From Halorubrum sp. BOL3-1 (GTDB lineage: Archaea > Halobacteriota > Halobacteria > Halobacteriales > Haloferacaceae), in contig NZ_CP034692.1 of the NCBI RefSeq assembly GCF_004114375.1, positions 1,550,001 to 1,614,000 of the forward strand: a DNA stretch of 64,000 bases. The letters run 5' to 3'. This document shows positions 1 through 10,059 of this stretch, piece by piece (positions within the stretch are counted from its first letter, which is position 1; each line of letters opens with the position of its first letter). The position numbers and the translations under genes are program-made. The notes beneath the pieces were generated by a model. The model ran no database searches and was not told the DNA's origin. It saw only the letters and a program-made list of their open reading frames with translations.

Positions 1-1584
1 CCCGTACCGGATGTCGCGGCCGTCGGCGCTCGGGAACTCGTTGTCCGGCTTCTCGGCCGTCTCCGCGAGCGCGGCCTGGATCAGCCCGGGCGAGAGCTCC
101 TCGTCCGTGGCCGACTGGAGCAGCGCGACGGCCCCCGCGTAGTGCGGGGCCGCCATCGACGTGCCGCTGGCGGTCGAGTACGTCGCGTTGTCGTCGCCGA
201 CGTCGCCGCCGAGCGGTCCGGAGCTCAGCACGTTCGCGCCGGGCGCCGAGACGTCGGGTTGGACGTATCGGTGCGGGAAGGTGTCCGGAAGGGTACCGTT
301 CTCGGGGCCGACGATCTCGACGTCGTCGTCGGTGATCACGTCGCCGCTGGAGAACGCTGCGATCGTCCCGGCCGAGTTGGACGCGCCGATCGCCGCCGAG
401 CGGAAGTTCGTCGCCGGCGACGTGACCGGCCCGCCGCCGTCGCCGCTGCCGGAGTTCCCGGCGGAGACGACCGCGACGGTGCCGGCCGCGTTCACGTCTT
501 GGATCGTCTCGACGTAGGCCGGCTGGAACGTCGACAGTCCCGTGCTGGACGGGAAGCCGAGGCTGAAGCTCGCGACGTCGGCGTCGTTCTCTGCCGCCCA
601 CTGCATCGAGGCGATGATGTCCTCGGAGAACGCGCCGCCCGCGAACACGTCGGCCATCAGCAGGTCGGCCTCGGGCGCGACGCCGTACCGCGGCACGTCG
701 CCGGCCGGATGGGCCGCACCGGTCGCGGTGCCGGCGGTGTGCTCGCCGTGCGAGCCCGCGCTGCCGCCGACGAGGGTGCCCTCGTCGACGGTCCCGTTCT
801 CGACGATCGCCTCCGTGGCGAACTCGAGGTCGGGGTGTCCCTCCTCGGGGTTCGAGATGCCGTTGTCGCCGATCATGACGGTAGCGCCCTCGCCCTGAGT
901 GTCGAACTCGTCTTCGAACTCGGGGACGTTGATCTGTTCGAGCCCGTAGGTGTAGCTCCCGTTGTGGTTCGCGGGCGCGGCGCCGGCGTCGCTCCCGGTC
1001 GCCGGCGGGTCGGGCCGCTCGTACCGGACGTTCGGGGAGACGGATTTGACGCCGTCGATCTTCTCCGCCAGTACCCGTATGTCGACCTCGCTGAGGTCGA
1101 CCTCGGCGGTGACGACGTTTCCAGCCCAGAACCGGTTCCGGACGTCGGCGTCGAACTCCGTTTCGAGCGCGTCGACGACCGGCTGCTGGGTCGCGTCGGA
1201 GTCGTCTTTGATCGCGTCGAGCGCCGCCGATGAATCGGCGGGCAGGGTCTGCGGGTCGAGCCCGCGCTCAACGGAGATCACGACCACCGTCTCGCCGCTG
1301 GCCGACCGGAGGGCCGGATGGACTCCCGACCGGTCCGCCCCGGGCGCGAGCCGCGTCCCGCGGTCGAGCGCGTCCGCCTTGCGCTCGGCTCGGTCACTCT
1401 GGTTCGTCTCCGCCGTCGTTTCTGTCTGCTGCTGTACCTCTGAGTCGACGTCGGCTGCGCCGGCGTCGACCGCGTCGCCGCCGGTCCCGTCCATGACTGC
1501 CGCCGCACCCGCGGTCGGCGCGAACATGGACGCGACCATGACGGCCGCGAATAGCGTCGCAAAGAGTGTTTTCCGTCGTACCAT
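1..1584 (-). CDS. Secreted subtilisin-like serine protease (halolysin type), C-terminus outside window
   Basis: This is an extracellular endopeptidase of family S8. The first ~28 residues look like a Sec signal peptide (MVRRK, a hydrophobic stretch, then TAGAAA). A propeptide-like region follows, up to about residue 200. The catalytic domain shows the full triad: Asp240 in MIGDNGIS, His279 in SHGEHTAG and Ser476 in GTSMAAPH, with the oxyanion Asn in SAGNSG. The frame is open at base 1, so 528 codons are visible and the C-terminus is missing. The ATG at 1584 was chosen because the signal peptide follows it directly. A 20-bp inverted repeat lies at its promoter. The family call is firm; the substrate is unknown. 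Confidence 0.93.
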   Translation of the reverse strand, partial: MVRRKTLFATLFAAVMVASMFAPTAGAAAVMDGTGGDAVDAGAADVDSEVQQQTETTAETNQSDRAERKADALDRGTRLAPGADRSGVHPALRSASGETVVVISVERGLDPQTLPADSSAALDAIKDDSDATQQPVVDALETEFDADVRNRFWAGNVVTAEVDLSEVDIRVLAEKIDGVKSVSPNVRYERPDPPATGSDAGAAPANHNGSYTYGLEQINVPEFEDEFDTQGEGATVMIGDNGISNPEEGHPDLEFATEAIVENGTVDEGTLVGGSAGSHGEHTAGTATGAAHPAGDVPRYGVAPEADLLMADVFAGGAFSEDIIASMQWAAENDADVASFSLGFPSSTGLSTFQPAYVETIQDVNAAGTVAVVSAGNSGSGDGGGPVTSPATNFRSAAIGASNSAGTIAAFSSGDVITDDDVEIVGPENGTLPDTFPHRYVQPDVSAPGANVLSSGPLGGDVGDDNATYSTASGTSMAAPHYAGAVALLQSATDEELSPGLIQAALAETAEKPDNEFPSADGRDIRYG

Positions 1585-1644
1585 CGATAGTTCGCCTCCA
1601 CCGTGCGCGGAGGTGTACCGACACAGCGGTCGAGGGGGCGTGGT

Positions 1645-1675
1645 TATTCGGATTATACGCCGTTCTCACGGCGTA
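1645..1675 (-). promoter_or_regulatory. Protease promoter with 20-bp inverted repeat
   Basis: TACGCCGTTCTCACGGCGTA at 1656-1675 has perfect 8-bp arms and a 4-nt centre. Read on the minus strand it abuts a TATA-like TATAATCC, about 70 bases before the protease ATG. The position fits a regulator binding next to box A. A hairpin terminator is less likely, because no gene ends here. Confidence 0.5.
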
Positions 1676-1780
1676 AAAACACCACAATGAGCCGTTCTTA
1701 ACGCCGAATTCGAGGGAATGAGAGAATCGGAATGCTCGGCGGGTGACGAGGGGGACGGGGTGACGGGGGGCTGAGGGGAG

Positions 1781-2407
1781 CTACCGGAGCCGACGGAGTA
1801 CCTCGTCGAAACCGACCGCGCGAGGGGACCTGACGACGCTGTAGTAGAGGGCGACCGCGACCGTCGCAGCGATACCGAGGGAGACGGCGAGCGCTCGGAG
1901 GCTGAGCGCGCCGAACACCGGGAGGTCAAGCCGCCACGCGCCGACCGTGACGAGCGTCGACAGGCCGACCGCGACGACGACGGTCGTCGCCACCCGCCGC
2001 CGGTCCGGTTCCAGTTCGACGACCAGCTCCGACCCCTCGCAGGGGGCGACGCGGGCGGCGCGACGGTCGAACTCGACCAGCCCGGCGTCGGCCATTTTCG
2101 GGCAGTGGAACTGGAGCAACGAGGTGTACACGCTCTTGCGTTCGTCGTAGGTCACGGCCGACCGCGGCTTGTCCAGCTCGCGGGCCGCGATGGCTCTGGA
2201 CGCCTCTTGGAGGGGTATTTCGCGCCCTTCGCGCCGGAGATACTGCCAGAGGTACCGCCGGCGCGCGTTGGCGAGCAGTTCGATCAGCGCCTCGGACCGG
2301 TCGGGGGCGGGAGCGTCGGCGTCGGGCGACGTTCCCGTCCGCTCGTCGTCGTCGAACGCCGTCGGTTCGGCGTCGGGAGTGCGGGAAGATGCGGGCTGAT
2401 GGGCCAC
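1781..2407 (-). CDS. DUF7344-type winged-helix protein with two C-terminal membrane helices
   Basis: The protein is 208 aa. An acidic, disordered N-terminus (about 1-40) is followed by a winged-helix-like domain (about 42-115: LIELLANARRRYLWQYL, then LLQFHCPKMADAGLVEFD), which matches the haloarchaeal DUF7344 family as I remember it. Two hydrophobic helices follow (about 140-160 and 166-188). It is probably a membrane-tethered DNA-binding protein of unknown signal. I chose the GTG start at 2407 because a box A (TTAAATAA on the minus strand, about 2430-2437) lies some 25 bases upstream, giving a leaderless transcript. It is divergent from ppsA. Confidence 0.75.
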   Translation of the reverse strand: MAHQPASSRTPDAEPTAFDDDERTGTSPDADAPAPDRSEALIELLANARRRYLWQYLRREGREIPLQEASRAIAARELDKPRSAVTYDERKSVYTSLLQFHCPKMADAGLVEFDRRAARVAPCEGSELVVELEPDRRRVATTVVVAVGLSTLVTVGAWRLDLPVFGALSLRALAVSLGIAATVAVALYYSVVRSPRAVGFDEVLRRLR

Positions 2408-2550
2408 AGTAAACAACAGGTAGGAGTTTTTATTTAAGAAAATTGTGTATATGACCCTGTTCTTACCACAGCACCTGTAACATCTAACCGTGAGCGTCGA
2501 GAAGCGCCGCGGGGTCGCTGAGAGAAGAATAAACCGACGCGACCCACGGT

Positions 2551-2580
2551 ACAACTCGGGACCGAGTTGTCTTTTATTCA
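2551..2580 (+). promoter_or_regulatory. ppsA promoter with 20-bp palindrome next to box A
   Basis: ACAACTCGGGACCGAGTTGT (2551-2570) is an inverted repeat with perfect 9-bp arms and a 2-bp centre. It is followed one base later by a box A-like TTTTATTC (2572-2579). Transcription would start near 2603 and leave a leader of about 35 nt before the ppsA ATG. The position over the BRE/TATA region is typical of an archaeal operator. The regulator is not known. Confidence 0.6.
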
Positions 2581-2636
2581 TTGTTACGTCTGTCGGAAGC
2601 TTCATAGGTCGCCTCGCGGATCCTCTAGGTACACGA

Positions 2637-5036
2637 ATGGCAGTACTCTTGCTGGAAGACGTCAGCGCCGACGACGTCGGGACCGTCGGCGGTAAAGCCG
2701 CGTCGCTGGGGGAACTCATCGGTGCTGGACTCCCGGTCCCGCCGGGGTTCGCCGTCACCGCGGACACGTACCGGACCTTCATCGAGGAGGCCGGGATCGA
2801 CGAGGAGCTGTTCGACGCGGTCAACGTCGACCCGGAAGACTCTACCGCGCTCCGCGAGGCCGAGGCGACCGCGGAGCGCCTGATCCTCGACACGCCGTTC
2901 CCCGACGGGGTGCGCGAGGAGATCCTAACGCGGTACCAGGCGATGAGCGAGGACGGCGCGGAGGCGTTCGTCGCGGTCCGCTCGTCCGCGACCGCCGAGG
3001 ACCTCCCGGACTCCTCCTTCGCCGGCCAGCAGGAGACGTTCCTCAACGTCCGGGAGGACGACCTCCTCCGACGGGTGAAGGAGTGCTGGGCCTCGCTTTT
3101 CACCCAGCGGGCGATTTACTACCGACAGCAGCGCGGCTTCCCGCACGCCGAGGTCGACATCGCGGTCGTCGTCCAGCGGATGGTCGACGCCGAAAAGTCC
3201 GGCGTGATGTTCACCAGCCACCCCTCGACGGGCGAGCCGCAGGTCACCATCGAGGCCGCGTGGGGACTCGGTGAGGCGGTCGTCTCCGGCACCGTCTCGC
3301 CCGACAACTACGTGTACGACCGCGAGCGCGGCGCGGTCGACGACGTCACGGTCGCGGACAAGAAGGTGGAGATGGTGAAAGACGAGGCGACCGGCGAGAC
3401 GGTCAAACTCGACGTCGACGAGGAGCGCCGCACGGCGCGGGTGCTCTCCGACGCGGAGATCGGCGACCTCGTCGAACTCGGTGAGCGCGTCGAGGACCAC
3501 TACGGCGTCCCCCAAGACGTCGAGTGGGCGATCTACGACGGCGAGATATACATGCTCCAGTCGCGCCCGATCACGACGATCCGGGAGGACGCCGGCGACG
3601 AGGAGGGAGCGAGCGGGGGCACCGCGGGCGGGGAAGGTGACGGCAGAGAAGGCGGAGACGGGGGCGGCGCGGCGACCGCCGACGGGGACGGCACGAGGGC
3701 GGTGGCCGGGACGAACGGCGCGACGAGTGCGAACGGCAAGACGGGCGACGACGACGCGGACCTCCTCGTCGACGGACTCGGCGCCAGCCCGGGCGCCGTC
3801 TCCGGCACCGTCCGGATCGTCCGCAAGCTCGACCAGCTCGATCAGGTACAGGAGGGCGACGTGCTGGTGACGGAGATGACGATGCCGGACATGGTGCCGG
3901 CGATGAAACGCGCAGCGGGAATCGTCACCGACGAGGGTGGGATGACGAGCCACGCCGCGATCATCTCCCGGGAACTCGGCGTCCCGGCGGTCGTCGGCAC
4001 CGGCAACGGGACCCGCGTCCTCGAAGACGACCAGCACGTCACCCTCGACGGAGATAAGGGGACGGTCCGGGCGGGCGAAGACGAGTCGGCCGAGCCGGGC
4101 GAGGAGTTCGAGCCGGTGGAGGCCGCACGCCCGGAGACGCCTGTCAAGCCGATGACGGCGACGGAGGTGAAGGTGAACGTCTCGATCCCGGAGGCGGCCG
4201 AGCGCGCCGCGGCGACCGGTGCCGACGGCGTCGGGCTGCTCCGGATCGAGCACATGGTGCTGTCGCTCGGGAAGACGCCGGAGAAGTACATCGCGGACCA
4301 CGGGGCGGAGGCCTACCAAGACGAGCTCGTCGAGGGCGTCCGGCGCGTCGCCGACGAGTTCCACCCGCGGCCGGTCCGGGTGCGCACCGTCGACGCGCCG
4401 ACCGACGAGTTCCGCGAGCTGGAGGGCGGCGACGGCGAGCCGGTCGAACCCAACCCGATGCTCGGCTGGCGGGGGACCCGCCGGAGCCTCGACAAGCCGG
4501 AGCCGTTCCGGCAGGAGCTGGCCGCGTTCGCGCGGCTCTACGGGATGGGGTACGACAACCTCGAAGTGATGTTCCCCCTGGTCAACGACGCGGCGGACAT
4601 CGAGGGGATCACGGGTCACATGCGCGAGGCCGGGATCGACCCGGAGACGCACCGGTGGGGCGTGATGGTCGAGACGCCCGCCAGCGCGCTCCAGATCGAG
4701 GAGCTGGCGGCCGCCGGCATCGACTTCGCCTCCTTCGGCACCAACGACCTCACGCAGTACACGCTCGCGGTCGACCGCAACAACGGACACGTGGCCGGCC
4801 GCTTCGACGAGCTTCATCCGGCCGTGCTGAAGCTCATCGGCGACACGATCGAGACGTGCCGGGAGCTGGGCGTCGACACCAGCATCTGCGGACAGGCCGG
4901 CTCGAAGCCCGAGATGGTCGATTTCCTCGTCGAGAAGGGGATCTCATCCATCTCAGCGAACATCGACGCGGTCCGCGACGTCCAACACGAGGTCAAACGG
5001 ACCGAACAGCGGCTACTGCTCGACTCGGTCCGCTAA
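2637..5036 (+). CDS. ppsA: Phosphoenolpyruvate synthase
   Basis: This enzyme converts pyruvate, ATP and water to PEP, AMP and phosphate for gluconeogenesis in the cytoplasm. The 799 aa comprise an N-terminal pyruvate/PEP-binding ATP-grasp domain (about 1-315, with the [10 protein letters not shown] and [19 protein letters not shown] motifs), a swivelling phosphohistidine domain (His439 in TSHAA) and a C-terminal PEP-binding barrel ending in [11 protein letters not shown] (Cys751). Between the first two domains lies a Gly/Ala/Asp-rich linker of about 60 residues (about 316-375), longer than most bacterial versions. The ATG at 2637 follows a palindromic promoter; the frame extends upstream, but only the ATG matches the family N-terminus. 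Confidence 0.96.
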   Translation: MAVLLLEDVSADDVGTVGGKAASLGELIGAGLPVPPGFAVTADTYRTFIEEAGIDEELFDAVNVDPEDSTALREAEATAERLILDTPFPDGVREEILTRYQAMSEDGAEAFVAVRSSATAEDLPDSSFAGQQETFLNVREDDLLRRVKECWASLFTQRAIYYRQQRGFPHAEVDIAVVVQRMVDAEKSGVMFTSHPSTGEPQVTIEAAWGLGEAVVSGTVSPDNYVYDRERGAVDDVTVADKKVEMVKDEATGETVKLDVDEERRTARVLSDAEIGDLVELGERVEDHYGVPQDVEWAIYDGEIYMLQSRPITTIREDAGDEEGASGGTAGGEGDGREGGDGGGAATADGDGTRAVAGTNGATSANGKTGDDDADLLVDGLGASPGAVSGTVRIVRKLDQLDQVQEGDVLVTEMTMPDMVPAMKRAAGIVTDEGGMTSHAAIISRELGVPAVVGTGNGTRVLEDDQHVTLDGDKGTVRAGEDESAEPGEEFEPVEAARPETPVKPMTATEVKVNVSIPEAAERAAATGADGVGLLRIEHMVLSLGKTPEKYIADHGAEAYQDELVEGVRRVADEFHPRPVRVRTVDAPTDEFRELEGGDGEPVEPNPMLGWRGTRRSLDKPEPFRQELAAFARLYGMGYDNLEVMFPLVNDAADIEGITGHMREAGIDPETHRWGVMVETPASALQIEELAAAGIDFASFGTNDLTQYTLAVDRNNGHVAGRFDELHPAVLKLIGDTIETCRELGVDTSICGQAGSKPEMVDFLVEKGISSISANIDAVRDVQHEVKRTEQRLLLDSVR

Positions 5037-5110
5037 GGCCGCCGGAGACGGTTTCTCCGCCGGAGCCGAGAGCGGAACGGGTAAGAGCCGCCCCCGGCAA
5101 TAGGAGGCGA

Positions 5111-6184
5111 ATGCAACGGCCGGAACCGGAGCCGCAGTCGTTCGACCGGGTACTCTCCTCGATGTGTACCGAGCCGCACCCGGACGCCCGCGCGGCCGCC
5201 GAGCGGTTCCTCGCGGCGAACCCCGGCGACCCAGCCACCTACGAGACCGTGGCCGCGCTCGAAGAGCGGGCCGTCGAGCGGCTCGCGACGCTGGCCGACC
5301 ACCCGACCCCGGCCGACGCGGCGGGATACGTCACCGCCGGCGGCACCGAGGCGAACGTCCAGGCGGTGCGGTCGGCGCGGAACCGGCACGACGCGCGCGA
5401 CGTCAACGTCGTCGCCCCGGAGAGCGCGCACTTCTCGTTCACCAAGGCCGCGGAGCTGCTCGACGTGGAGCTGCGGACCGTCCCCGTCGACGACGACTAC
5501 CGGGCCGACACCGACGCGGTCGCGGCCGCGGTCGACGACGCCACCGCGCTCGTCGTCGGCGTCGCCGGCACCACGGAGTACGGTCGGGTCGACCCGATCC
5601 CGGAGCTGGCGGGGATCGCGGGTGAGGCCGGGGCGCGGCTCCACGTCGACGCCGCGTGGGGCGGGTTCGTCCTCCCCTTCACCGACCGCGACTGGTCGTT
5701 CGACGACGCCGCGGTCGACACGCTGACGATCGACCCCCACAAGTTCGGACAGGCGCCGGTCCCGGCGGGCGGACTCCTCGCCCGCGAGGACGCCGCGCTC
5801 GACGCGCTCGCGGTCGACACGCCGTACTTGGAGTCGCGATCGCAGGCGACGCTGACCGGGACGCGGAGCGGTGCCGGGGTCGCCGGCGCCGTCGCGGCGA
5901 TGGACGCGCTGTGGCCCGACGGCTACCGCGAGGCGGCCGAGCGCGCGGCCGACGACGCCGCGTGGCTGGCCGAGGAGCTCGCGGACCGCGGGTACGACGT
6001 CGTCGACCCCGAGCTCCCGCTCGTCGCCGCCGCGGTCCCGGAGCCGGAGTTCGCGGCGCTCCGCGACGCCGGCTGGAAGGTGTCGCGGACCGGGGCGGGA
6101 GAGCTTCGCGTGGTGTGTATGCCGCACGTGACGCGGTCGGCGCTGCGGGCGCTCCTCGACGATCTGGACCGGATCCGCGGGTGA
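5111..6184 (+). CDS. mfnA: PLP-dependent L-tyrosine/L-aspartate decarboxylase (MfnA family)
   Basis: This group II PLP decarboxylase has 357 aa. In archaea MfnA decarboxylates tyrosine (methanofuran) or aspartate to beta-alanine for coenzyme A; with no methanofuran in halophiles, the aspartate role is more likely here (inference). The PLP lysine is Lys211 in TIDPHKFGQ. The cofactor Asp lies in HVDAAWGG, and the glycine-rich [15 protein letters not shown] motif is near residue 80. A Shine-Dalgarno GGAGG ends four bases before the ATG. It lies 75 bases after ppsA on the same strand. Confidence 0.9.
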   Translation: MQRPEPEPQSFDRVLSSMCTEPHPDARAAAERFLAANPGDPATYETVAALEERAVERLATLADHPTPADAAGYVTAGGTEANVQAVRSARNRHDARDVNVVAPESAHFSFTKAAELLDVELRTVPVDDDYRADTDAVAAAVDDATALVVGVAGTTEYGRVDPIPELAGIAGEAGARLHVDAAWGGFVLPFTDRDWSFDDAAVDTLTIDPHKFGQAPVPAGGLLAREDAALDALAVDTPYLESRSQATLTGTRSGAGVAGAVAAMDALWPDGYREAAERAADDAAWLAEELADRGYDVVDPELPLVAAAVPEPEFAALRDAGWKVSRTGAGELRVVCMPHVTRSALRALLDDLDRIRG

Positions 6185-6285
6185 GCCGCGACTCTCGGTC
6201 GAACCACCGAGCGCGGGGCCGTCGACCGGCGCGACGTCGCGTTCGGATCAACATATTCACTACGGGCCACCACGAACCGGGCGGT

Positions 6286-6930
6286 ATGAGTTCGGACGAC
6301 GTCTCTCGGCGCGCGTTCATGCGGACGGCCGGCGGTGCGGCGGCCGCCGCCGGCGCGGCGACGGCGACGGCGGGGACGGCGGCTGCACAGGAAGTGGAAC
6401 CCGACTGGCCGAGCGAGGCCAGCGGCGGGAACGTCGGGTCGTACACCGACGCTCGCGGGCAGGACTCGGTGACCATTTCGGTCGGCGCGGGCGACCAGGG
6501 CCTCGCGTTCGACCCGACCCTCGTGTGGGTCGACGAGGGGACGACGGTCACTTGGGAGTGGACGGGCGCTGGCGGCTCCCACAACGTCCAGACCGTCGAT
6601 GACGGCGGCCCGGCCGCGCTCGACAGCGGTGACCCGGTCGGCGAGGAGGGAGCCACCTACGAGTACGAGACGTCGGGCGAGGACGCCGGCATCACCCACT
6701 ACCACTGCGTTCCCCACACCGCGGTCGGGATGCACGCCGGCATCGCCGTCGGCGAGGATGTCGCCACCGTCGAGACCGGTGGTGGTGGTGGGGGCTCGGA
6801 CGCCGTGTTCGTCCCGGACGCCGCTCGGGCGCTGGGCGTCGCGACGTTCATCGCGATGGTGAGCACGCTGGGGTTGGCGTTCGTCTTCATGAAGTACGGC
6901 GGCACGATCACCCGGCAGGAGCAGGCGTAG
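6286..6930 (+). CDS. Tat-exported halocyanin-like blue copper protein with C-terminal anchor
   Basis: A predicted type-1 copper electron carrier (214 aa) on the outer face of the membrane. The N-terminus has a twin-arginine signal (SRRAFMRTAGG) and an Ala-rich hydrophobic stretch ending near AAAQE. The plastocyanin-like domain (about 55-160) shows the copper ligands: His in GGSHN, then Cys, His and Met in HYHCVPHTAVGM. A Gly-rich linker and one hydrophobic helix (about 183-205) anchor it. No lipobox Cys is seen, so anchoring is by the helix. A box A-like AACATATTCA lies at 6250-6259, about 30 bases before the ATG. Confidence 0.92.
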   Translation: MSSDDVSRRAFMRTAGGAAAAAGAATATAGTAAAQEVEPDWPSEASGGNVGSYTDARGQDSVTISVGAGDQGLAFDPTLVWVDEGTTVTWEWTGAGGSHNVQTVDDGGPAALDSGDPVGEEGATYEYETSGEDAGITHYHCVPHTAVGMHAGIAVGEDVATVETGGGGGGSDAVFVPDAARALGVATFIAMVSTLGLAFVFMKYGGTITRQEQA

Positions 6931-6987
6931 CGAACGGCGACCCGTCTTCTCCGGTTTTGCTGCTGACGCGCCGAGTGCGGTCCGGTT

Positions 6988-8037
6988 CTACGCGTCTCCG
7001 ACGAGGTCCTCGTACAGCGTCACGTAGCGGCCGATCACCGCGTCGTGGTCGAACGAAGCGAACTCGGAGTCGACCGCGCGGCGGTCGAGGTCGCTGACCG
7101 CGACGAACTCGTCGGCAAGCTCCGCCGGGCTCGTCACGAGCCGTCCGCGCTCGCGTCCCTCGACCAGCTCGTGCGCGCTCGAATCCGCCTGGTACTCGAC
7201 GAGGGCGACGCAGCCGGACGCGACCGCCCACAGCAGGTCGGTCGCGAACGTCTCCCACGTCGCGGTCGCGACCGCGACGTGCGTACCCTTGAATATCGGA
7301 ACCCGGTCTTCGGTCGGAAGGTCCCCGAGGAACGCCACCCGGTCGTCGATCCGGAGGTCGTCGGCGGTCGCCTCGATCCGGCCGCGCTCGGGACCGTCAC
7401 CGATCACCGCCGCGGTCCAGTCGCGTCCGCGCAGTTCGGCGAGGCCGAGGAGGAACGTCTCGACGTTGGCGTGGCGGTCGAGCCGCCGCGAGTACACCGC
7501 GTCGAAGCGGTCGTCGACGGCCGCGGACTCGACGGCCTCGAAGTCGATGCTCTCTGGGATCACCCGGACGTTGTCGCCGTCGGCCCCGTGTTCGCGGACC
7601 CGAGTCTTGGTGGTCCTCGAGGGGGTCGCGACCGCGTCCGCGCGCCGCGCGAGCGGCCGGTACCAGCGGCGGGCGTCGGCCGGGTGGTCCCGCCGCCAGT
7701 CGACGACGACCGGGACCCGCGAGAGCGACCCCGCGACCGTGGCGGCGAGCGCCGGCGTCGGCGGGGTGTTGACCGCGTGAACGACGTCGGGTCCGACGCG
7801 CCGGAGCGCGGTCGGGAGCCTCGCGGCGAACGCGGCCGGCGACGGCTCGGCGGTGACCGAGCGGTACTCGACCCCTCCCTCGTCGAACGCGTCGTGGTCG
7901 CCGCCCCACCAGCGGGCGCAGAGCCAGACCACGTCGTGGCCGCGGGCGGCGAGGCCGCGGGCGGTCCGGAGAGTTCGCGTCCGCGCCGGGGTCTCCCCGT
8001 GTCCGGGGGCGAAAAGCGAGACGAACGCGACGCGCAT
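6988..8037 (-). CDS. Glycosyltransferase, GT4-like (GT-B fold)
   Basis: A 349-aa cytoplasmic glycosyltransferase. The N-terminal Rossmann half begins MRVAFVSLFAPGHGE with the acceptor-side loop. The C-terminal half has the nucleotide-sugar region (AAVIGDGPERGRIEATA, about 227-243; AFLGDLPTEDRVPIFKGTHVAV; then a TWETFATDLLWAVASG stretch where GT4 proteins have the EGFG..EAMA motif). The usual E-x7-E motif is not clear. The frame extends upstream to 8085, but MRVAF at 8037 is the natural start. Donor and acceptor are unknown; surface glycan or lipid glycosylation is plausible. Confidence 0.82.
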   Translation of the reverse strand: MRVAFVSLFAPGHGETPARTRTLRTARGLAARGHDVVWLCARWWGGDHDAFDEGGVEYRSVTAEPSPAAFAARLPTALRRVGPDVVHAVNTPPTPALAATVAGSLSRVPVVVDWRRDHPADARRWYRPLARRADAVATPSRTTKTRVREHGADGDNVRVIPESIDFEAVESAAVDDRFDAVYSRRLDRHANVETFLLGLAELRGRDWTAAVIGDGPERGRIEATADDLRIDDRVAFLGDLPTEDRVPIFKGTHVAVATATWETFATDLLWAVASGCVALVEYQADSSAHELVEGRERGRLVTSPAELADEFVAVSDLDRRAVDSEFASFDHDAVIGRYVTLYEDLVGDA

Positions 8038-8138
8038 ACGCCGACCGCACGGCGGGCGCCGGTAAAAAGACACGGAATCACCCACCCGACGGATCCGCCA
8101 CCCGAAACGGTTTCACGACACGCGCGGAACCGAACGAC

Positions 8139-9989
8139 ATGCGACAGTACGACATCGAGCGCTACCTCAACGTGCGGAGCGCGGGCGGCGCCGACCTCGG
8201 TCCCGACGGTCGGCTGTCCTTTCTCCTGAACGCGACCGGGACGAGGCAGGTGTGGTCGGTCCGCGAGCCGGGGTCGTGGCCCGAACAGCACACCTTCTTC
8301 GAGGAGTCCGTCTCCTTCGTCGACTCCTCGCCGGAGCGGTCGGAGGCGGTCTTCGGCATGGACGAGGGCGGCAACGAGCGCGCGCAGCTGTACCGGCTCG
8401 ACTACGAGTCGGGCGCGATCACCGACCTGACCGACCGGCCCGAGGCGAAACACCGGTGGGGGGGTTGGGACTCCTCCGGCGACCGGTTCGCGTTCGCGTC
8501 GAACCGGCGCGACGAGGCCGTCTTCGACGTGTACGTCCAGGGCCGCGACGAGGCCGGCGACGACGCCGAACTCGTCTCCGAGGGCGACGGCTGGCTCTCC
8601 GTCGCCGGCTGGTCGCCGGGCGACGACCGGCTGATCGTCCACGAGGCGCACTCCTCGTCCGACCACGACGTCTACACCCTCGAACTCGCGACCGGAGACC
8701 TGACCCACCACACGCCCCACGAGGGCGACGTGCGGTACAGCAGCCCGGAGTGGGGGCCGGACGGCGAAAGGGTCTATCTCGTCACCGACCGAGAGAGCGA
8801 CACGCTCCGCTTAGAGCGGCTCGACCTGGAGACGGGTGAGTTCGCTGTCGTCGCAGACGGCGGCGAGTGGAACGTCGACGGCGTCGCGGTCGACGAGGAC
8901 TCCGGCCGGGCCGTCTACTCTCGGAACGTCGACGGCTACACCGAACTGACCGCCGGCGAGCTCGTCGCGCCCGACCGGATCGACGCGTTCCCCGAGCCGG
9001 ACCTGCCGGACGGCGTCGCGGGCGGCGTGAGCTTCGGTCCCGACGGCGACCGGTTCGCCGTGACCGCGACGGGCAGCACCCGCAACGCGAACGTCTACGT
9101 CGTCGACGCGGCGACCGGCGAGGCCGAGCGCTGGACGCGCGCCTCGACCGCAGGGATCCCCCGCGACACCTTCGTCGAGCGCGAGCTGGTCCGCTACCCG
9201 ACGTTCGACGTCGACGAACGACGTCCGTCGGCGAGCGAGACGTCGTCTCACGCGGGGCGCGACATCCCCGCGTTCTTCTCCACGCCGGAGACGGAGCCGC
9301 CGGAGTCGGGATTCCCCGTCGTCGTCGACATTCACGGCGGCCCGGAGTCCCAGCGGCGCCCCTCCTTCGCGTCGGTGACGCAGTACCTGCTGAACAACGG
9401 GTACGCCGTCTTCGAGCCGAACGTCCGCGGCTCCTCGGGGTACGGGAAGGCCTACTCGGCGCTCGACGACGTGGAAAACCGGATGGACTCGGTAAAGGAT
9501 ATCCGCGAGGGCGTCGGGTGGCTCCGCGACCACCCCGAGGTCGACCCGGACCGCGTCGTCGCGATGGGCGGCTCCTACGGCGGCTTCATGGTGCTCGCGT
9601 CGCTGACGGAGTACCCCGAGCTGTGGGCCGCCGGCGTCGACGTCGTCGGTATCGCGAACTTCGTCACCTTCCTGGAGAACACCGGTGACTGGCGCCGTTC
9701 CTTGCGCGAGGCCGAGTACGGCTCGCTGGCCGAGGACCGCGAGTTCCTCGAATCCGTCTCTCCGATCAACGACATCGACGCGATCGAGGCTCCCCTCTTC
9801 GTCCTCCACGGGGAGAACGACCCGCGGGTGCCCGTCGGCGAGGCCGAACAGATCGTCGAGGAGGCCCGCGAACAGGGCGTTCCGGTCCGAAAACTGGTCT
9901 TCGAGGACGAGGGGCACGGCTTCGCGAAGCTCGGCAACCGGATCGAGGCGTACCGCGAGATCGTCGACTTCCTCGCGGAGCACGTCTGA
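8139..9989 (+). CDS. S9 family serine peptidase (acylaminoacyl-peptidase/prolyl oligopeptidase type)
   Basis: A 616-aa peptidase. It has an N-terminal beta-propeller with WD/TolB-like repeats (about 1-340) and a C-terminal alpha/beta-hydrolase domain (about 370-616). The catalytic residues are visible: Ser479 in GGSYGGF, Asp561 in NDPRVPV and His593 in EGHGF; HGGPESQRRPSF supplies the oxyanion loop. There is no signal peptide, so it acts in the cytoplasm, probably on small peptides. The ATG at 8139 lies 101 bases from the divergent glycosyltransferase. Confidence 0.93.
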   Translation: MRQYDIERYLNVRSAGGADLGPDGRLSFLLNATGTRQVWSVREPGSWPEQHTFFEESVSFVDSSPERSEAVFGMDEGGNERAQLYRLDYESGAITDLTDRPEAKHRWGGWDSSGDRFAFASNRRDEAVFDVYVQGRDEAGDDAELVSEGDGWLSVAGWSPGDDRLIVHEAHSSSDHDVYTLELATGDLTHHTPHEGDVRYSSPEWGPDGERVYLVTDRESDTLRLERLDLETGEFAVVADGGEWNVDGVAVDEDSGRAVYSRNVDGYTELTAGELVAPDRIDAFPEPDLPDGVAGGVSFGPDGDRFAVTATGSTRNANVYVVDAATGEAERWTRASTAGIPRDTFVERELVRYPTFDVDERRPSASETSSHAGRDIPAFFSTPETEPPESGFPVVVDIHGGPESQRRPSFASVTQYLLNNGYAVFEPNVRGSSGYGKAYSALDDVENRMDSVKDIREGVGWLRDHPEVDPDRVVAMGGSYGGFMVLASLTEYPELWAAGVDVVGIANFVTFLENTGDWRRSLREAEYGSLAEDREFLESVSPINDIDAIEAPLFVLHGENDPRVPVGEAEQIVEEAREQGVPVRKLVFEDEGHGFAKLGNRIEAYREIVDFLAEHV

Positions 9990-10059
9990 CGGGGGGTCGC
10001 CGGTCCGTCGTCGCCGCCCGTACGACGGACGCGCTCGTCGCCGCGACCGCCGAAGGCTC

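Noticed and set aside
2925-4817. 630-codon open frame antisense to ppsA
   Set aside because: It is a high-GC shadow frame; the plus strand codes a complete PEP synthase with all motifs.
5033-6127. 364-codon frame antisense to mfnA
   Set aside because: Arg-rich shadow frame opposite a gene with complete PLP-decarboxylase motifs.
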